DNA of 64,000 nt from CAZLWA01 sp964563165 (GTDB lineage: Bacteria > CLD3 > SB21): assembly GCA_964563165.1 (NCBI GenBank), contig CAZLWA010000051.1, positions 9,780 through 73,779 of the forward strand, written 5' to 3'. The translations under genes were made by a program, and so were the position numbers. Below the pieces are notes generated by a model. That model saw only the letters and a program-made list of their open reading frames with translations. It had not been told where the DNA came from and searched no databases. Positions within the stretch are counted from its first letter, which is position 1; the number at the start of each line of letters is the position of its first letter. This document shows, piece after piece, positions 26,005 to 35,254 of this stretch.

Positions 26005-26118
26005 GAAACTCACTTGTAATCAAAAATGCATACACCATGCCGCCTGGGGACTCGAAGGGACTTCCGAGGGGTCCATTAGCTAAATTTATAGTTAAATAAT
26101 CACTAATCCATTGTCTCG

Positions 26119-28446
26119 ATGCCATCACGAACATCCCAGATAACCCAGGTCGGTAAACGAAAGATCGAACTTTCGAATTTGAAGAAAGTTCTGTATCCCG
26201 ACGACCACATCGTTAAAGCGGAGTTGATCGAATACTATCTCAAGATCGCTCCGACGATCCTGGCGCATGTCAAAGGGCGGCCGTTGTCACTCGTACGTTA
26301 TCCGGACGGGATCGGAGGGGAGTCGTTCTTTCAGAAAAACCGCCCCGACTGGGCGCCGGATTGGCTTGAGCATGTAACGCTCGGGGAAGAAAAAAAAGAT
26401 TATGTCATGGCGACGGAGGCGGCGTCATTGGTATGGCTCGCGAATCTGGCGTGCATCGAATTGCACCAGATGCACGCGCGCGCGCCGCATTTTGATAAGC
26501 CGGATTACATCGTTTACGATTTTGATCCGCCGGAAAATTTTAATTTTCCAAATGTCGCCGGACTGGCGCTGGAATTCAAAGCGCATCTCGAAAGTTTCGG
26601 ATATCATCCTTTCGTCAAAACGACGGGGCGCAAAGGACTGCACGTACTCACGCCGATCGAGCCGAAGTGGGGATTCGATCAATGTTTCGAGGCGGCGAAG
26701 GCCGTGGCTCAGCCGTTCGTGGATAAACACGGTTCGTCGATGACGCTGCACATCAGCAAAGAATACCGTAAGGGCAAAGTACTGCTGGATATTTACCGCA
26801 ATCGCACTTCGCAAACGATCGTTTCCGCGTACAGCGTGCGCGGTCTGCCCGGCGCATCCGTTTCAACGCCGCTGCATTGGGAAGAACTGGAATCGATCGA
26901 AAGTTCGAAAATTTTCAATCTGCACAGCGTTCCGGAGCGCGTGATCCAAAACGGCGATCCGTGGGAGGCGGTTGCAGCGTATGCGACATCCATTCACACG
27001 GAAAAGAAAGAAACGAAACCGGCAAAGAAGAAAACCCGGGCTGCACGAACGTATAAAACTCCGGAACAGCTGGAAAGTTATTCGAAGAAACGGAGTTTTG
27101 AAAAAACGCCCGAGCCGCCTCCCGAGCAGATTACAGGGGAAGGAAGTAAATTTGTTGTTCATCGCCATCATGCTTCGCGATTGCATTACGATCTGCGCCT
27201 GGAACAAAACGGCGTTTTAAAATCCTGGGCGGTCCCGAAAGGATTGCCGCCGAGGCCGGGGATCATGCGGCTCGCTGTGAATGTGGAAGATCATCCGCTG
27301 GAGTACGTCAACTTTGAAGGCGCCATTCCGAAAAATGAATACGGCGGAGGCATGATGTGGAAATTTGCGCAAGGGAGGTACGAAATTACCAAAGAAAAAA
27401 AGAACGGATTTTATTTTCGCTTGCAGTCGAAGGAGTTGAATGCGGAATACCGTACGCATAACACCAAAGAGAATCAATGGCTGCTTGAGCGTGTGGACAA
27501 TCCACAGACGGACTGGCTGCGAGATCCGGTCGAGCCCATGCTGGCGCTGCTTGCGGAACACGTACCGGAGTCCGAGAATTATATGTACGAAGTAAAATGG
27601 GACGGTATCCGCGCGCTGATCGCGCTCGACGAAGGAGAGATACGCATCCACAGCCGTAATCGGATGGATATTACAAAACAATTTCCGGAATTGCTGATTC
27701 CCGAACAGGCTTTCCGTGCGACGTCCGGATTATTTGACGGTGAGATCGTTTGCCTGGATGGGGATGGGAAACCCAATTTCAAGAACGTGATCAATCGCAT
27801 GCAGCAGAATACCGAAGGCGGGATCGAGCGCGCGAAAGCGAAACATCCCGCGGTGTGTTATGTTTTCGATTGCCTGTATCTGGACGGGCGCGCGATCGTG
27901 AGCGAACCGCTGTCCCGGCGCCGCGAATGGCTGGAAGACGCGATCAAAAAAGATGCCGCTTTTCGTGTGAGCGAAGTAGTGAAAGAAGGAAAAGCGTTAT
28001 TCGAGGCGGCGAAGCAGATCGGGCTGGAAGGCATCATGGCGAAAGAGCGCAGCGGTACGTATATTCCCGGGAAGAGAAGTTCATCATGGCTGAAGATCAA
28101 AACGCGCGACACGACGGAATGCGTGATCATCGGATACACGCAGGGCAAAGGCGACCGGGAATCAACTTTCGGCGCGCTTCATTTGGCGCAAAAAAACGGC
28201 GATACATTAAAATACGTCGGGAAAGTCGGAACGGGATTTGATGATCGTTTATTGAAATCCGTTTTTGCGGAATTAAAAAAACTGAAAGCGATCAAGAGGC
28301 CGGTCAAAGAAAAACCCTTGGACGATGCGCAAAGTATCTGGATCGAACCGAAATTAATGTGCGAAGTTCAATTTGCTTCCTTGACAAAAGATGAGATGTT
28401 GAGAGAACCGGTGTTCATAAGGATGAGGCCGGATATTAATTTTTGA
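26119..28446 (+). CDS. ligD: Multidomain DNA ligase D (Pol-PE-Lig)
   Basis: Central enzyme of bacterial non-homologous end joining, 775 residues. Order: polymerase/primase domain (about 1-295, VYDFDPPENF carrying metal-binding aspartates, then KTTGRKGLHV), a linker, phosphoesterase domain (about 340-460, FVVHRHHASRLHYDLRLE and GAIPKNEYGGG), and ATP-dependent ligase domain (about 475-770) with nucleotidyl-accepting K493 in EVKWDGIRAL, DGEIVCLD, GIMAKERSG and WLKIKT. This is the mycobacterial order, not the Pseudomonas PE-Lig-Pol order. ku lies downstream on the same strand, but a small gene with flanking repeats sits between them. Confidence 0.97.
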   Translation: MPSRTSQITQVGKRKIELSNLKKVLYPDDHIVKAELIEYYLKIAPTILAHVKGRPLSLVRYPDGIGGESFFQKNRPDWAPDWLEHVTLGEEKKDYVMATEAASLVWLANLACIELHQMHARAPHFDKPDYIVYDFDPPENFNFPNVAGLALEFKAHLESFGYHPFVKTTGRKGLHVLTPIEPKWGFDQCFEAAKAVAQPFVDKHGSSMTLHISKEYRKGKVLLDIYRNRTSQTIVSAYSVRGLPGASVSTPLHWEELESIESSKIFNLHSVPERVIQNGDPWEAVAAYATSIHTEKKETKPAKKKTRAARTYKTPEQLESYSKKRSFEKTPEPPPEQITGEGSKFVVHRHHASRLHYDLRLEQNGVLKSWAVPKGLPPRPGIMRLAVNVEDHPLEYVNFEGAIPKNEYGGGMMWKFAQGRYEITKEKKNGFYFRLQSKELNAEYRTHNTKENQWLLERVDNPQTDWLRDPVEPMLALLAEHVPESENYMYEVKWDGIRALIALDEGEIRIHSRNRMDITKQFPELLIPEQAFRATSGLFDGEIVCLDGDGKPNFKNVINRMQQNTEGGIERAKAKHPAVCYVFDCLYLDGRAIVSEPLSRRREWLEDAIKKDAAFRVSEVVKEGKALFEAAKQIGLEGIMAKERSGTYIPGKRSSSWLKIKTRDTTECVIIGYTQGKGDRESTFGALHLAQKNGDTLKYVGKVGTGFDDRLLKSVFAELKKLKAIKRPVKEKPLDDAQSIWIEPKLMCEVQFASLTKDEMLREPVFIRMRPDINF

Positions 28447-28450
28447 TTTT

Positions 28451-28471
28451 GAATGCTGAATGTTGAATTCA
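28451..28471. repeat. Left 7-bp-period array of the ligD-ku insert
   Basis: Three in-phase heptamers, gaatgct, gaatgtt and gaattca, begin 4 bp after the ligD stop. The inverted equivalent (attcaac words) lies at 29043-29081, on the other side of the 145-codon gene. Confidence 0.75.
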
Positions 28472-28519
28472 ACGTAGACGGTGGTTATCCTTGTTTTGAC
28501 TTAATCAAAAGGAGGAAAT

Positions 28520-28957
28520 ATGCTTCGACAGATAATCTCTATTATCACTTTGTATGCCTTGGTTAATTTGGAATTTTCATGCGTGGCCAGGCAAAATGAA
28601 GTAAGAACGGAAGCGGACGAAATCGTCTCAATCGATAAAAGCCAGTTTCATAATGGCAGCGACCGCGTGAAAGGACTCATCCTGGCGTCGGTTAAAAACA
28701 TTGATTTCAACGAAGACGGCGGAGTCTATGATGATAAAAAACGGGTCTTCACCGGGATCACTAAAGATGGAACGAAAACTGAAATCAAAATGGAAGATGT
28801 TCTGTATATCAAAGTGGTCCGTACGGACATCACAAGTGGATCTAATAGCACAGCGCTAATCATAATATTAGGAATTATTATCGTAATGTTAGTGATTGCG
28901 GCAGAGAGCGCGGGAAAGGCTGCAGTAGAGGGTGCGGTCGATAGCGTCCTAAAATGA
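28520..28957 (+). CDS. Small putative lipoprotein with a C-terminal membrane segment
   Basis: 145 residues; not recognised. The N-terminus (MLRQIISIITLYALVNLEFSC) resembles a lipoprotein signal with a possible lipobox FSC. The middle has KSQFHNGSDRVKGLILASVKNIDF and KTEIKMEDVLYIKVVRTD, then a single membrane helix ALIIILGIIIVMLVIAAES near the C-terminus. The layout (signal, short beta-rich domain ending in an ED/QDV-x-x-I motif, glycine-containing hydrophobic segment) recalls the two paralogues at 59077 and 59832. A strong AAGGAGGAAAT site precedes the ATG. It is flanked by inverted 7-bp arrays between ligD and ku. Confidence 0.7.
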   Translation: MLRQIISIITLYALVNLEFSCVARQNEVRTEADEIVSIDKSQFHNGSDRVKGLILASVKNIDFNEDGGVYDDKKRVFTGITKDGTKTEIKMEDVLYIKVVRTDITSGSNSTALIIILGIIIVMLVIAAESAGKAAVEGAVDSVLK

Positions 28958-29042
28958 TCCATTTTTGAATTTGAACGGCAAAATTCTAAAAAAACAGTAG
29001 CTTTCTTTTCAATGAATGAGTAAATTTAACCTTGTGATTTAA

Positions 29043-29081
29043 TTGAATTCAACATTCAACATTTATAATTCAACATTCTTA
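29043..29081. repeat. Right 7-bp-period array of the ligD-ku insert
   Basis: Five in-phase heptamers from 29047: attcaac, attcaac, atttata, attcaac, attctta, preceded by a partial copy. They are the reverse complement of the gaatgtt/gttgaat words at 28451-28471. The array ends 15 bp before the ku start codon. Confidence 0.85.
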
Positions 29082-29096
29082 AACTTGAGGTGATCT

Positions 29097-29948
29097 ATGA
29101 GAGCGATATGGAAAGGTCATATTCGATTTTCTCTTGTCACGATCCCTATCCGCATTTACAATGCCGTGGACAACGAGCAGGCGATCCGTTTTAATCAATT
29201 GCACAAAGACGACAATGGGCCGGTCGGCTACGACAAAAAATGCAAGAAATGCGGTAAGACTCTTACGACGGAAGAGATCGTGAAAGGGTATCAGTACGAA
29301 CCCGAACAATATGTGATCGTGAAGCCGGAAGATATTGAAAAGATCAGACTCAAAAGCACGCGCATCATTGAGATCGAAGGATTCATAGATGCGGGGGAGG
29401 TTCATCCGACCCTGTACGAATCGCCTTACTTTGCAGGCCCGGACGGATTGGTCGCCGCAAAAACGTACGCGCTGCTCAGCGAGACATTGAAGGCCAGCGG
29501 GAAGGTCGGCGTAGGCAAGGTCGTTTTGCGTGACCGTGAAGACGTCGTAATGATCGCCCCGATGGACGGCGGCTTGGTGCTTTATAAATTACGCAATCCG
29601 AGCGAAGTTCGAAAGATGGAAGACGTTCCCCAAATTGAAAGCAAGAAAGTAAATAAGGACGAGCTCAAGCTTTCGACGAATTTGGTTGAATCCATGGCGA
29701 GTACTCTTAAGGACATGGACCTGACGGACCGCTATCACGATGCGCTGCGCGAAATGATCGAAGCGAAAATTGCAGGCAAAGAAGTGGTCACCGTAGCGGA
29801 AGAAGCAAAACCCGTAGTGGATATCATGACCGCGCTTAAACAGAGCATTGAGCAGGCAAAGGCCAACAAGAAGCCGATGGAAAAAGCGAAGGGCGAAAAG
29901 AAAGAAGCGGAAGCCAAACCGGCGAAGAAAAAACACAAAGCCGCTTAA
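29097..29948 (+). CDS. ku: Ku domain protein of bacterial non-homologous end joining
   Basis: 283 residues; binds DNA ends as a homodimer and recruits LigD. Family features: MRAIWKGHIRFSLVTIPIRIYNA at the N-terminus, the conserved CKKCGK pair, VHPTLYESPYF, and KVVLRDREDVVMIAPMDGGLVLYKLR. The C-terminus after residue about 250 is a Lys/Ala-rich tail (KKPMEKAKGEKKEAEAKPAKKK), which in other bacterial Ku proteins modulates DNA threading and LigD contact. TTGAGGTGATCT lies before the start. It is separated from ligD by the small lipoprotein cassette and followed by an octamer hairpin. Confidence 0.97.
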   Translation: MRAIWKGHIRFSLVTIPIRIYNAVDNEQAIRFNQLHKDDNGPVGYDKKCKKCGKTLTTEEIVKGYQYEPEQYVIVKPEDIEKIRLKSTRIIEIEGFIDAGEVHPTLYESPYFAGPDGLVAAKTYALLSETLKASGKVGVGKVVLRDREDVVMIAPMDGGLVLYKLRNPSEVRKMEDVPQIESKKVNKDELKLSTNLVESMASTLKDMDLTDRYHDALREMIEAKIAGKEVVTVAEEAKPVVDIMTALKQSIEQAKANKKPMEKAKGEKKEAEAKPAKKKHKAA

Positions 29949-29957
29949 GACAAATAT

Positions 29958-30025
29958 AACCGCGGAGACGCAAAGGCGCAGAAAGACAATTTATTATATC
30001 TTGCGTCTTAGCGCCTCTGCGGTAA
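29958..30025. repeat. Back-to-back inverted octamer arrays between ku and the TPR gene
   Basis: The left arm reads accgcggagacgcaaaggcg and the right arm, as reverse complement, accgcagaggcgctaagacg, so both consist of three 8-mers of the CGC-N-AAG/GAG class. The loop is about 14 AT-rich bases. It sits 10 bp after the ku stop and ends 8 bp before the TPR gene start, so it could act as an RNA hairpin between the two genes. Confidence 0.85.
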
Positions 30026-30033
30026 GAAATTAT

Positions 30034-30645
30034 ATGGCAAATATTTTAAAATTTCCTGCTCAGCCGTCCAAGTTCGGTTTCAAGCGCGTTAAAAAGCGCA
30101 CGAAAGATGAACCCGGCAATCAGGATCAATTAAATTTATTTTCCCAGCCGAAGACAAAAATTTTCAATCTCGGTCCGAATCTCGGCCCGTTTGAAGAAGC
30201 GCTCATGCTGGATGAACGCGGCGACACGCAGGCGGCAGCCGTATACGCCAGGGCCATTGAAGAAAATGACTGTGTGGCCGATGCGTACTGTAATCTCGGC
30301 ATCATCGAATCGCAAAACGGAAACACGGCGAAAGCGTTTGATTGTTTCACGACGTCGCTTAAGAATGATCCGCGTCATTTTGAGTCGCATTATAATTTGG
30401 GCAATTTATATTTCGATGCGGGCGATCTCCGGTTGGCGCAGGTACATTATGAAATAGCGGTGGAAATGGAACCGACATTCCCGAATGTGTATTTCAATCT
30501 GGCGCTCGTGCAGGCGATGAGCGATGATCTGAGAGCCGCGGTCGGCGCGCTGGGCAAATACAGGGAATTGGTCACCGAAGATGAAGGAAAGAAAGCGGAC
30601 GACTTGCTGTTTAACCTCAAACAATCTTTGCAAGCCCAGAATTAG
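30034..30645 (+). CDS. TPR-repeat protein
   Basis: 203 residues. A basic N-terminal leader (KFGFKRVKKRTKDEPG) is followed by TPR motifs from about residue 55: EALMLDERGDTQAAAVYARAIEEN, AYCNLGIIESQNGNTAKAFDCFTTSLKNDP, SHYNLGNLYFDAGDLRLAQVHYEIAVEMEP and VYFNLALVQAMSDDLRAAVGAL. Likely a scaffold for protein contacts, partners unknown. The ATG at 30034 has only a weak site (GGTAAG), which is supplied by the end of the octamer hairpin; longer frames upstream run through ku. Confidence 0.82.
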   Translation: MANILKFPAQPSKFGFKRVKKRTKDEPGNQDQLNLFSQPKTKIFNLGPNLGPFEEALMLDERGDTQAAAVYARAIEENDCVADAYCNLGIIESQNGNTAKAFDCFTTSLKNDPRHFESHYNLGNLYFDAGDLRLAQVHYEIAVEMEPTFPNVYFNLALVQAMSDDLRAAVGALGKYRELVTEDEGKKADDLLFNLKQSLQAQN

Positions 30646-30667
30646 CCCTGCTAAAAAATCTACCGTC

Positions 30668-31354
30668 TCAAACCCATTTCGATATCCAATCATCCGCGGT
30701 TTTTACGAGTTCATTCATGATATCGCTATCCGATCTCCCCGAGGTTTTTGGAACATGAAACGAATGATCCGCTCCGTCAATGACATGCAATGTGGCGCGG
30801 GCTGCAAGCGACTCACACACAGGTCTGAGTAAATTCAACTCAGCGAGTTTATCTCGGGAACCTTGCAGAAAAAGCATCGGTGACGAAACTTGCGTAAGAT
30901 GTTGGGCGCGTTCCGTCGAAGGCCTGCCTGGCGGATGAAGCGGAAATCCGAAAAAAATCAGTCCACGCACTTCCGGCAGTAAGGACTTTGCGGCAGCTAA
31001 TGAAGTCATACGGCCTCCCATGGATTTTCCGCCGGCAAAGAGAGGCAGATCTTTTTCGATACCTGCTGCTGCATCGACGGCAGAACGCACCGTTGCCAAA
31101 AGGACCGGCTGAGGGTCCGGCCGCTTACTCTTTTTTTCCATGTAAGGAAACTGATAACGAAACGTCGCGATCCCATGATCCGCCAGTCTTTCTGAAAAGT
31201 CGTTCATAAACGGATGCCGCATGCCTGCACCTGCGCCATGACCCAGAACGAGCAGACACTTCGCGCGGGCGGGTTTCAGCAGTAAAGCGGAGACCTCACC
31301 GGAGCTTTTGGTCGCCTCAAAGCGGATTTCCAGAATTTTGTTTGGATTAGGCAT
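30668..31354 (-). CDS. Alpha/beta hydrolase (KANL3/Tex30, dienelactone hydrolase-like)
   Basis: 228 residues with the alpha/beta hydrolase catalytic triad: nucleophile Ser in GGKSMGGRM, Asp in LQGSRDKL and His in DGADHSFHV. The oxyanion region LVLGHGAGAGMRHPFM is characteristic of the KANL3/Tex30 subfamily. Substrate unknown. Convergent with the TPR gene. The 230-bp upstream gap (31355-31584) shows nothing beyond a very short open frame. Confidence 0.85.
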   Translation of the reverse strand: MPNPNKILEIRFEATKSSGEVSALLLKPARAKCLLVLGHGAGAGMRHPFMNDFSERLADHGIATFRYQFPYMEKKSKRPDPQPVLLATVRSAVDAAAGIEKDLPLFAGGKSMGGRMTSLAAAKSLLPEVRGLIFFGFPLHPPGRPSTERAQHLTQVSSPMLFLQGSRDKLAELNLLRPVCESLAARATLHVIDGADHSFHVPKTSGRSDSDIMNELVKTADDWISKWV

Positions 31355-31584
31355 TGGCCGGCAAATTTCAGATTTTAAGAAATTTCATAAATTTATGGGA
31401 TTTTTCAAAGAGATTTAATAATATTTCATACGCAACGTGAGGGGAAGGAAATAGGCCATGCAACCGTTCTACAGTTTGAGGGGGATTTCGTCATGTTCAA
31501 AGACAAGCTCACCGGACGCATTCCGTTCTAAACCTGGGTGAAGGGCTATTTCGTAAACTCAAGTGAATGTAGAAACTCAACGTC

Positions 31585-32256
31585 ATGCATCCGATGGTTT
31601 TATTTCTCCGCGCAGAACTTGAAAAAGCCGCCGACCCGCGTAGGGCGCCGGCGATGCAGGCATATATGAAGACGACTCAGAAATTTTACGGCGTCCAGGC
31701 GTCTCCTTTAAAAAAGATCTTTAGTTCCGCGAGAGCGAAATTTGATATCGCATCATTTTACGAATATCAAAACATCGTCCGTCAATTATGGCAGGGAGAA
31801 AGCCGGGAAGAAATGTATCTGGCGATCAGAGTTGCAAAACACTTCAACAAATTTCGATTGGACCGGGCAATGACACTTTATGAACAAATGCTGCGGTCGT
31901 CAGTGAATTGGGACCTGGTCGATGACATCGCGGCACATTTGGTAGGTGACCTGGTATTACAAAATCGTAAACACGAAATGCGTTTAAAAAAATGGGCCAA
32001 GTCAGGAAACTTTTGGATGCGGCGAGCTTCGATCTTAGCGCATTTGTTTCACAGGAAAAAAACGAATGTGAAATTATTTGAGGAAACGCTGGCCGGGATG
32101 ATGCATGAAAAAGAATTTTTCATTCGTAAAGCGATCGGGTGGGCGCTTAGGCAATACGCAAAGACGAATCCAAAATGGGTGAAACGTTTTGTCAATAAAT
32201 ATGAGGGTCAACTTTCCGGATTGAGCCGGCGGGAAGCTCTAAAACACGCGGGTTAG
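31585..32256 (+). CDS. DNA alkylation repair protein, AlkD-like HEAT-repeat glycosylase
   Basis: 223 residues made of paired helices. It keeps the residues of Bacillus AlkD needed for base excision at nearly the same numbers: W109 and D113 in NWDLVDDIAAH, R147 in WMRRAS and W186 in AIGWALRQYAK. It should excise N3- or N7-alkylated bases without base flipping. The last 18 bp overlap the end of the convergent methionine sulfoxide reductase gene. Confidence 0.9.
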   Translation: MHPMVLFLRAELEKAADPRRAPAMQAYMKTTQKFYGVQASPLKKIFSSARAKFDIASFYEYQNIVRQLWQGESREEMYLAIRVAKHFNKFRLDRAMTLYEQMLRSSVNWDLVDDIAAHLVGDLVLQNRKHEMRLKKWAKSGNFWMRRASILAHLFHRKKTNVKLFEETLAGMMHEKEFFIRKAIGWALRQYAKTNPKWVKRFVNKYEGQLSGLSRREALKHAG

Positions 32257-32730
32257 ATCAAGGAATATCTTTGCAAACACTTCCAATCCCTGCCGATCCT
32301 CTTCATCAAATCGTGATACCGCAGGACTGTCGACATCCAGCACGCCGATCAGGTGCCGATGTTTAATGAGGGGAACAACTATTTCCGAATTCGAAGCGCT
32401 GTCGCAGGCGATATGGCCTGGAAATTCATGAACATTATTAACGATCAACGTCTCCCTTTTTTCTGCGGCCGTACCGCAAACGCCTTGGCCAATTTTGATT
32501 CTTATACATGCCGGTTTTCCTTGAAAAGGTCCCAGAATTAACTCAGAATGACGGTAAAAATAAAATCCCGCCCAATTTAACTCCGGCAAGGTATGGTAGA
32601 TCAGCGATGACGCATTGGCCGCGTTGGCCGTCAGATCGCGCTCCGCCTCCAGCAGGCTTCGCAGCTGCAGATTCAGATCTTTATATAATTCTGTCTTTGA
32701 ATGTGCAGAATTCTTCTTCAAGTCCAGCAT
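32239..32730 (-). CDS. msrC: Free methionine-(R)-sulfoxide reductase (GAF domain)
   Basis: 163 residues, one GAF domain. The three cysteines of the fRMsr family are present with exact spacing: C75, C85 and C109, +10 and +24 as in the yeast and E. coli enzymes, in PACIRIKIGQGVCG and PGHIACDSASNSEIVVP. It reduces free Met-(R)-sulfoxide via thioredoxin. The start at 32728-32730 is preferred; a longer frame adds a non-conserved 26-residue leader. It overlaps the convergent AlkD-like gene by 18 bp. Confidence 0.93.
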   Translation of the reverse strand: MLDLKKNSAHSKTELYKDLNLQLRSLLEAERDLTANAANASSLIYHTLPELNWAGFYFYRHSELILGPFQGKPACIRIKIGQGVCGTAAEKRETLIVNNVHEFPGHIACDSASNSEIVVPLIKHRHLIGVLDVDSPAVSRFDEEDRQGLEVFAKIFLDLTRVF

Positions 32731-32829
32731 GGTATTGTATTGAAATAATTCATCGGATTCTATTTGGAAAAAAATTTGAAGTCTCAAATTGGGACTTCCT
32801 CGTTTCACCCGGAATGGCCGTAAGCCGGT

Positions 32830-35157
32830 TTAGAATCCCACGCCTTTCTTTTTCTTCGATTTACTTTTTCCCGAGTGTATATCGCAAGGATCCGTTGGTT
32901 GATATTTCGCGTTGAAGACCTCTTTTATTTTATTGGGACATGAAGGATTGGCAAGCAATCCGGAATCTTTGCAAATTTCCAACCGCACCACGCCGGCAGG
33001 CATTTCAAAATCTTCCACGGGCAAATGCATATCTTTATGCGCATTGGCCATGAAGCGCCCCCACATCGGCGCGGCAATGACCTCGCCGGGATTCTTGCTT
33101 CCAAGATTGAATTCATAAGTGTCGTATCCGATCCACACGCCGGTCACGATCTGCGGTGTGTAACCGATGTACCATCCGTCCGACCATTTTTGCGTCGTGC
33201 CCGTCTTGACGCCCGCCGGACGATCGAAACCGTATTTGCGCGCCCACTTCCCCGTACCTCCGTCAATGCTTGATTTCATCATGTCGGCCATGATGTAGGC
33301 GGTTTCCGCGCTCAGTACCTCTTTGAATCTCGGCGTGGTTTGCCAAATAATATTTCCGTTCTTGTCTTCAATTTTTAGAATGGAAACCGGCTCGACGCGA
33401 ATACCTTTGTTGGCAAACACACCGTAAGCCGAAACGATTTGCTCGGGTACCACGTCGTAAACCCCTAACGCCAGGGCATCTACGGGCTGCAGGGGAGTTT
33501 GAATTCCCATTTTAGTGGCGTACGCGATCACTTGGGCCGGCGGAACAACCTCCTGCATGAGGCGAATAGCGACCAGATTCAGCGAGCGTGCCAGGCCGTC
33601 GCGGAGAGTTGTCGGGCCGCCGCGGTTTCCGTCGTAATTTTGGGGCGACCATCGTTTGCCATCTTCCATGATTAATACCACATCCTGATTCAAGACCTTG
33701 AAGACCGGGGAATATCCGTTATCGATGGCAGCGGTGTACAGAAACGGTTTGAACGTAGACCCCGGCTGACGCGCGATTTGCGTCACATGGTTCAGCTTAT
33801 ATTTCTTAAAATCGCGCCCGCCGACCATGGCGAGGATATGTCCGTTGGTGGGATCCAGCGCGATGAGCCCCGCCTGAACCGTCCCGTAAAACCGGCACAG
33901 CGAATCGACGTCACGCGGGCGGGACAGGAGGGATTGGATGGCTTCCTGATCCAAGCCGTCGCGTCTGAGATAGCGCGTTAAATATTCTTTTGCATGGTCT
34001 TTCACAACCTTCGCGCCGAAAACATCAAGTCCCCAGAATTTTTCCTTTACGCTTTCCTGATAAGCTCTTTCCGCCGCCGCCTGCGCCCGCGTATCCAGCG
34101 ACGTGTAAATCGTCAACCCGTCCTCATAGATATTTATTTTTAAACTATCCTGGAGCGCCTCTAACTGCTGCCGGACGTCTTCTGAAAAATACGGGGCAAT
34201 GCCCAAAATATCTTCTTCTCTTTTGTGGGTCAGAACCACTTTGTTCTGCTTGGCTTCGTCGCATTCTTTTTGGGAAATATATCCGCAGTCCCGCATACGT
34301 ACCAATACAACATTCTTACGGTGATTCGCAGCATCCGGATTATGCGCGTAAAAACTCGGCGCCTGCAGATGCCCGATCAGATAGGCCGCTTCTTCCACGG
34401 TGAGCTGTTTTGCGTCTTTGTTGAAAAAGATCTTGGCCGCTGCCTGAATGCCATAGGCCCCGTTCCCAAAATGCATGTGCGTCAGATACATTTCCATGAT
34501 TTCGTTTTTGGAATACGTTTTCTCGATCTGCATCGCCGTAAGCACTTCTTTGAACTTCCGCGACAGCGTTTTTTCGGAACCGAAATACAGATTACGCGCG
34601 AGCTGCTGCGTGAGTGAACTGAATCCTTCGCGGGCGCTGAGGGAGGCCATATTTACCATGGCGGCTTTGACGGCACGGATCGCGTCCACCCCCCAATGAG
34701 CGTAAAACCGGTGGTCTTCGGTTGCGAGCAACGCGTGAATAACGCTTTTCGGGATCTCCTGAAAAGGCACGCGCGTCCGCTGTTCTTTGAAAAATTCTTT
34801 GATCACTTGTCCGTCGTTCGAATACACTTTCGTGGAAAGCTTCGGTTCATACACTTCGAGCTGTTCGATCGACGGCAGATCCCTGCTGACGTACACTACA
34901 AAGAGGATCACTGCGAATACGGCCGCGGCGGTGAACATTCCGAATAGCTTCAGGCCGGCCATCCATGGGTTCCCGGGAGGCAAGTCCCTCTTTTCCTTGG
35001 AGCCTTTTTTGACAGGCTTGACCGGGTATTTTGTTGCAGAAGTATTCACGGCACTTTCGGGGGTCGTTATCAGGTTTTCATTTTGTAATGGGGTTGAGGC
35101 CTCGGAGGAATCGGCGAAGTCGGATGCGCGTTTTTTTCTGAACATAACCTGAAACAC
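32830..35157 (-). CDS. Class A penicillin-binding protein (PBP1A)
   Basis: 775 residues; polymerises and cross-links peptidoglycan. A cytoplasmic leader with many Lys/Ser, one membrane helix (FGMFTAAAVFAVILFVVYVS, about residue 70-90), the GT51 transglycosylase domain with ATEDHRFYAHWGVD carrying the catalytic Glu, then the transpeptidase with SxxK in GSTFKPF (about 469), SLN in RSLNLV and KTGT (about 649). A Lys-rich C-terminus follows. The first codon in the frame is GTG; an ATG 12 bp later gives MFRKKR. No partner gene is adjacent. Confidence 0.95.
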   Translation of the reverse strand: MFQVMFRKKRASDFADSSEASTPLQNENLITTPESAVNTSATKYPVKPVKKGSKEKRDLPPGNPWMAGLKLFGMFTAAAVFAVILFVVYVSRDLPSIEQLEVYEPKLSTKVYSNDGQVIKEFFKEQRTRVPFQEIPKSVIHALLATEDHRFYAHWGVDAIRAVKAAMVNMASLSAREGFSSLTQQLARNLYFGSEKTLSRKFKEVLTAMQIEKTYSKNEIMEMYLTHMHFGNGAYGIQAAAKIFFNKDAKQLTVEEAAYLIGHLQAPSFYAHNPDAANHRKNVVLVRMRDCGYISQKECDEAKQNKVVLTHKREEDILGIAPYFSEDVRQQLEALQDSLKINIYEDGLTIYTSLDTRAQAAAERAYQESVKEKFWGLDVFGAKVVKDHAKEYLTRYLRRDGLDQEAIQSLLSRPRDVDSLCRFYGTVQAGLIALDPTNGHILAMVGGRDFKKYKLNHVTQIARQPGSTFKPFLYTAAIDNGYSPVFKVLNQDVVLIMEDGKRWSPQNYDGNRGGPTTLRDGLARSLNLVAIRLMQEVVPPAQVIAYATKMGIQTPLQPVDALALGVYDVVPEQIVSAYGVFANKGIRVEPVSILKIEDKNGNIIWQTTPRFKEVLSAETAYIMADMMKSSIDGGTGKWARKYGFDRPAGVKTGTTQKWSDGWYIGYTPQIVTGVWIGYDTYEFNLGSKNPGEVIAAPMWGRFMANAHKDMHLPVEDFEMPAGVVRLEICKDSGLLANPSCPNKIKEVFNAKYQPTDPCDIHSGKSKSKKKKGVGF

Positions 35158-35254
35158 CCGAAAAGAGTTTAGGCGCCGGCTGCCGCCGAGCAGTCAATAA
35201 TTTCTTATGGATCGGCGTTTATCATCAAGACCGTATTTGATCTGCGCCGAGAGA

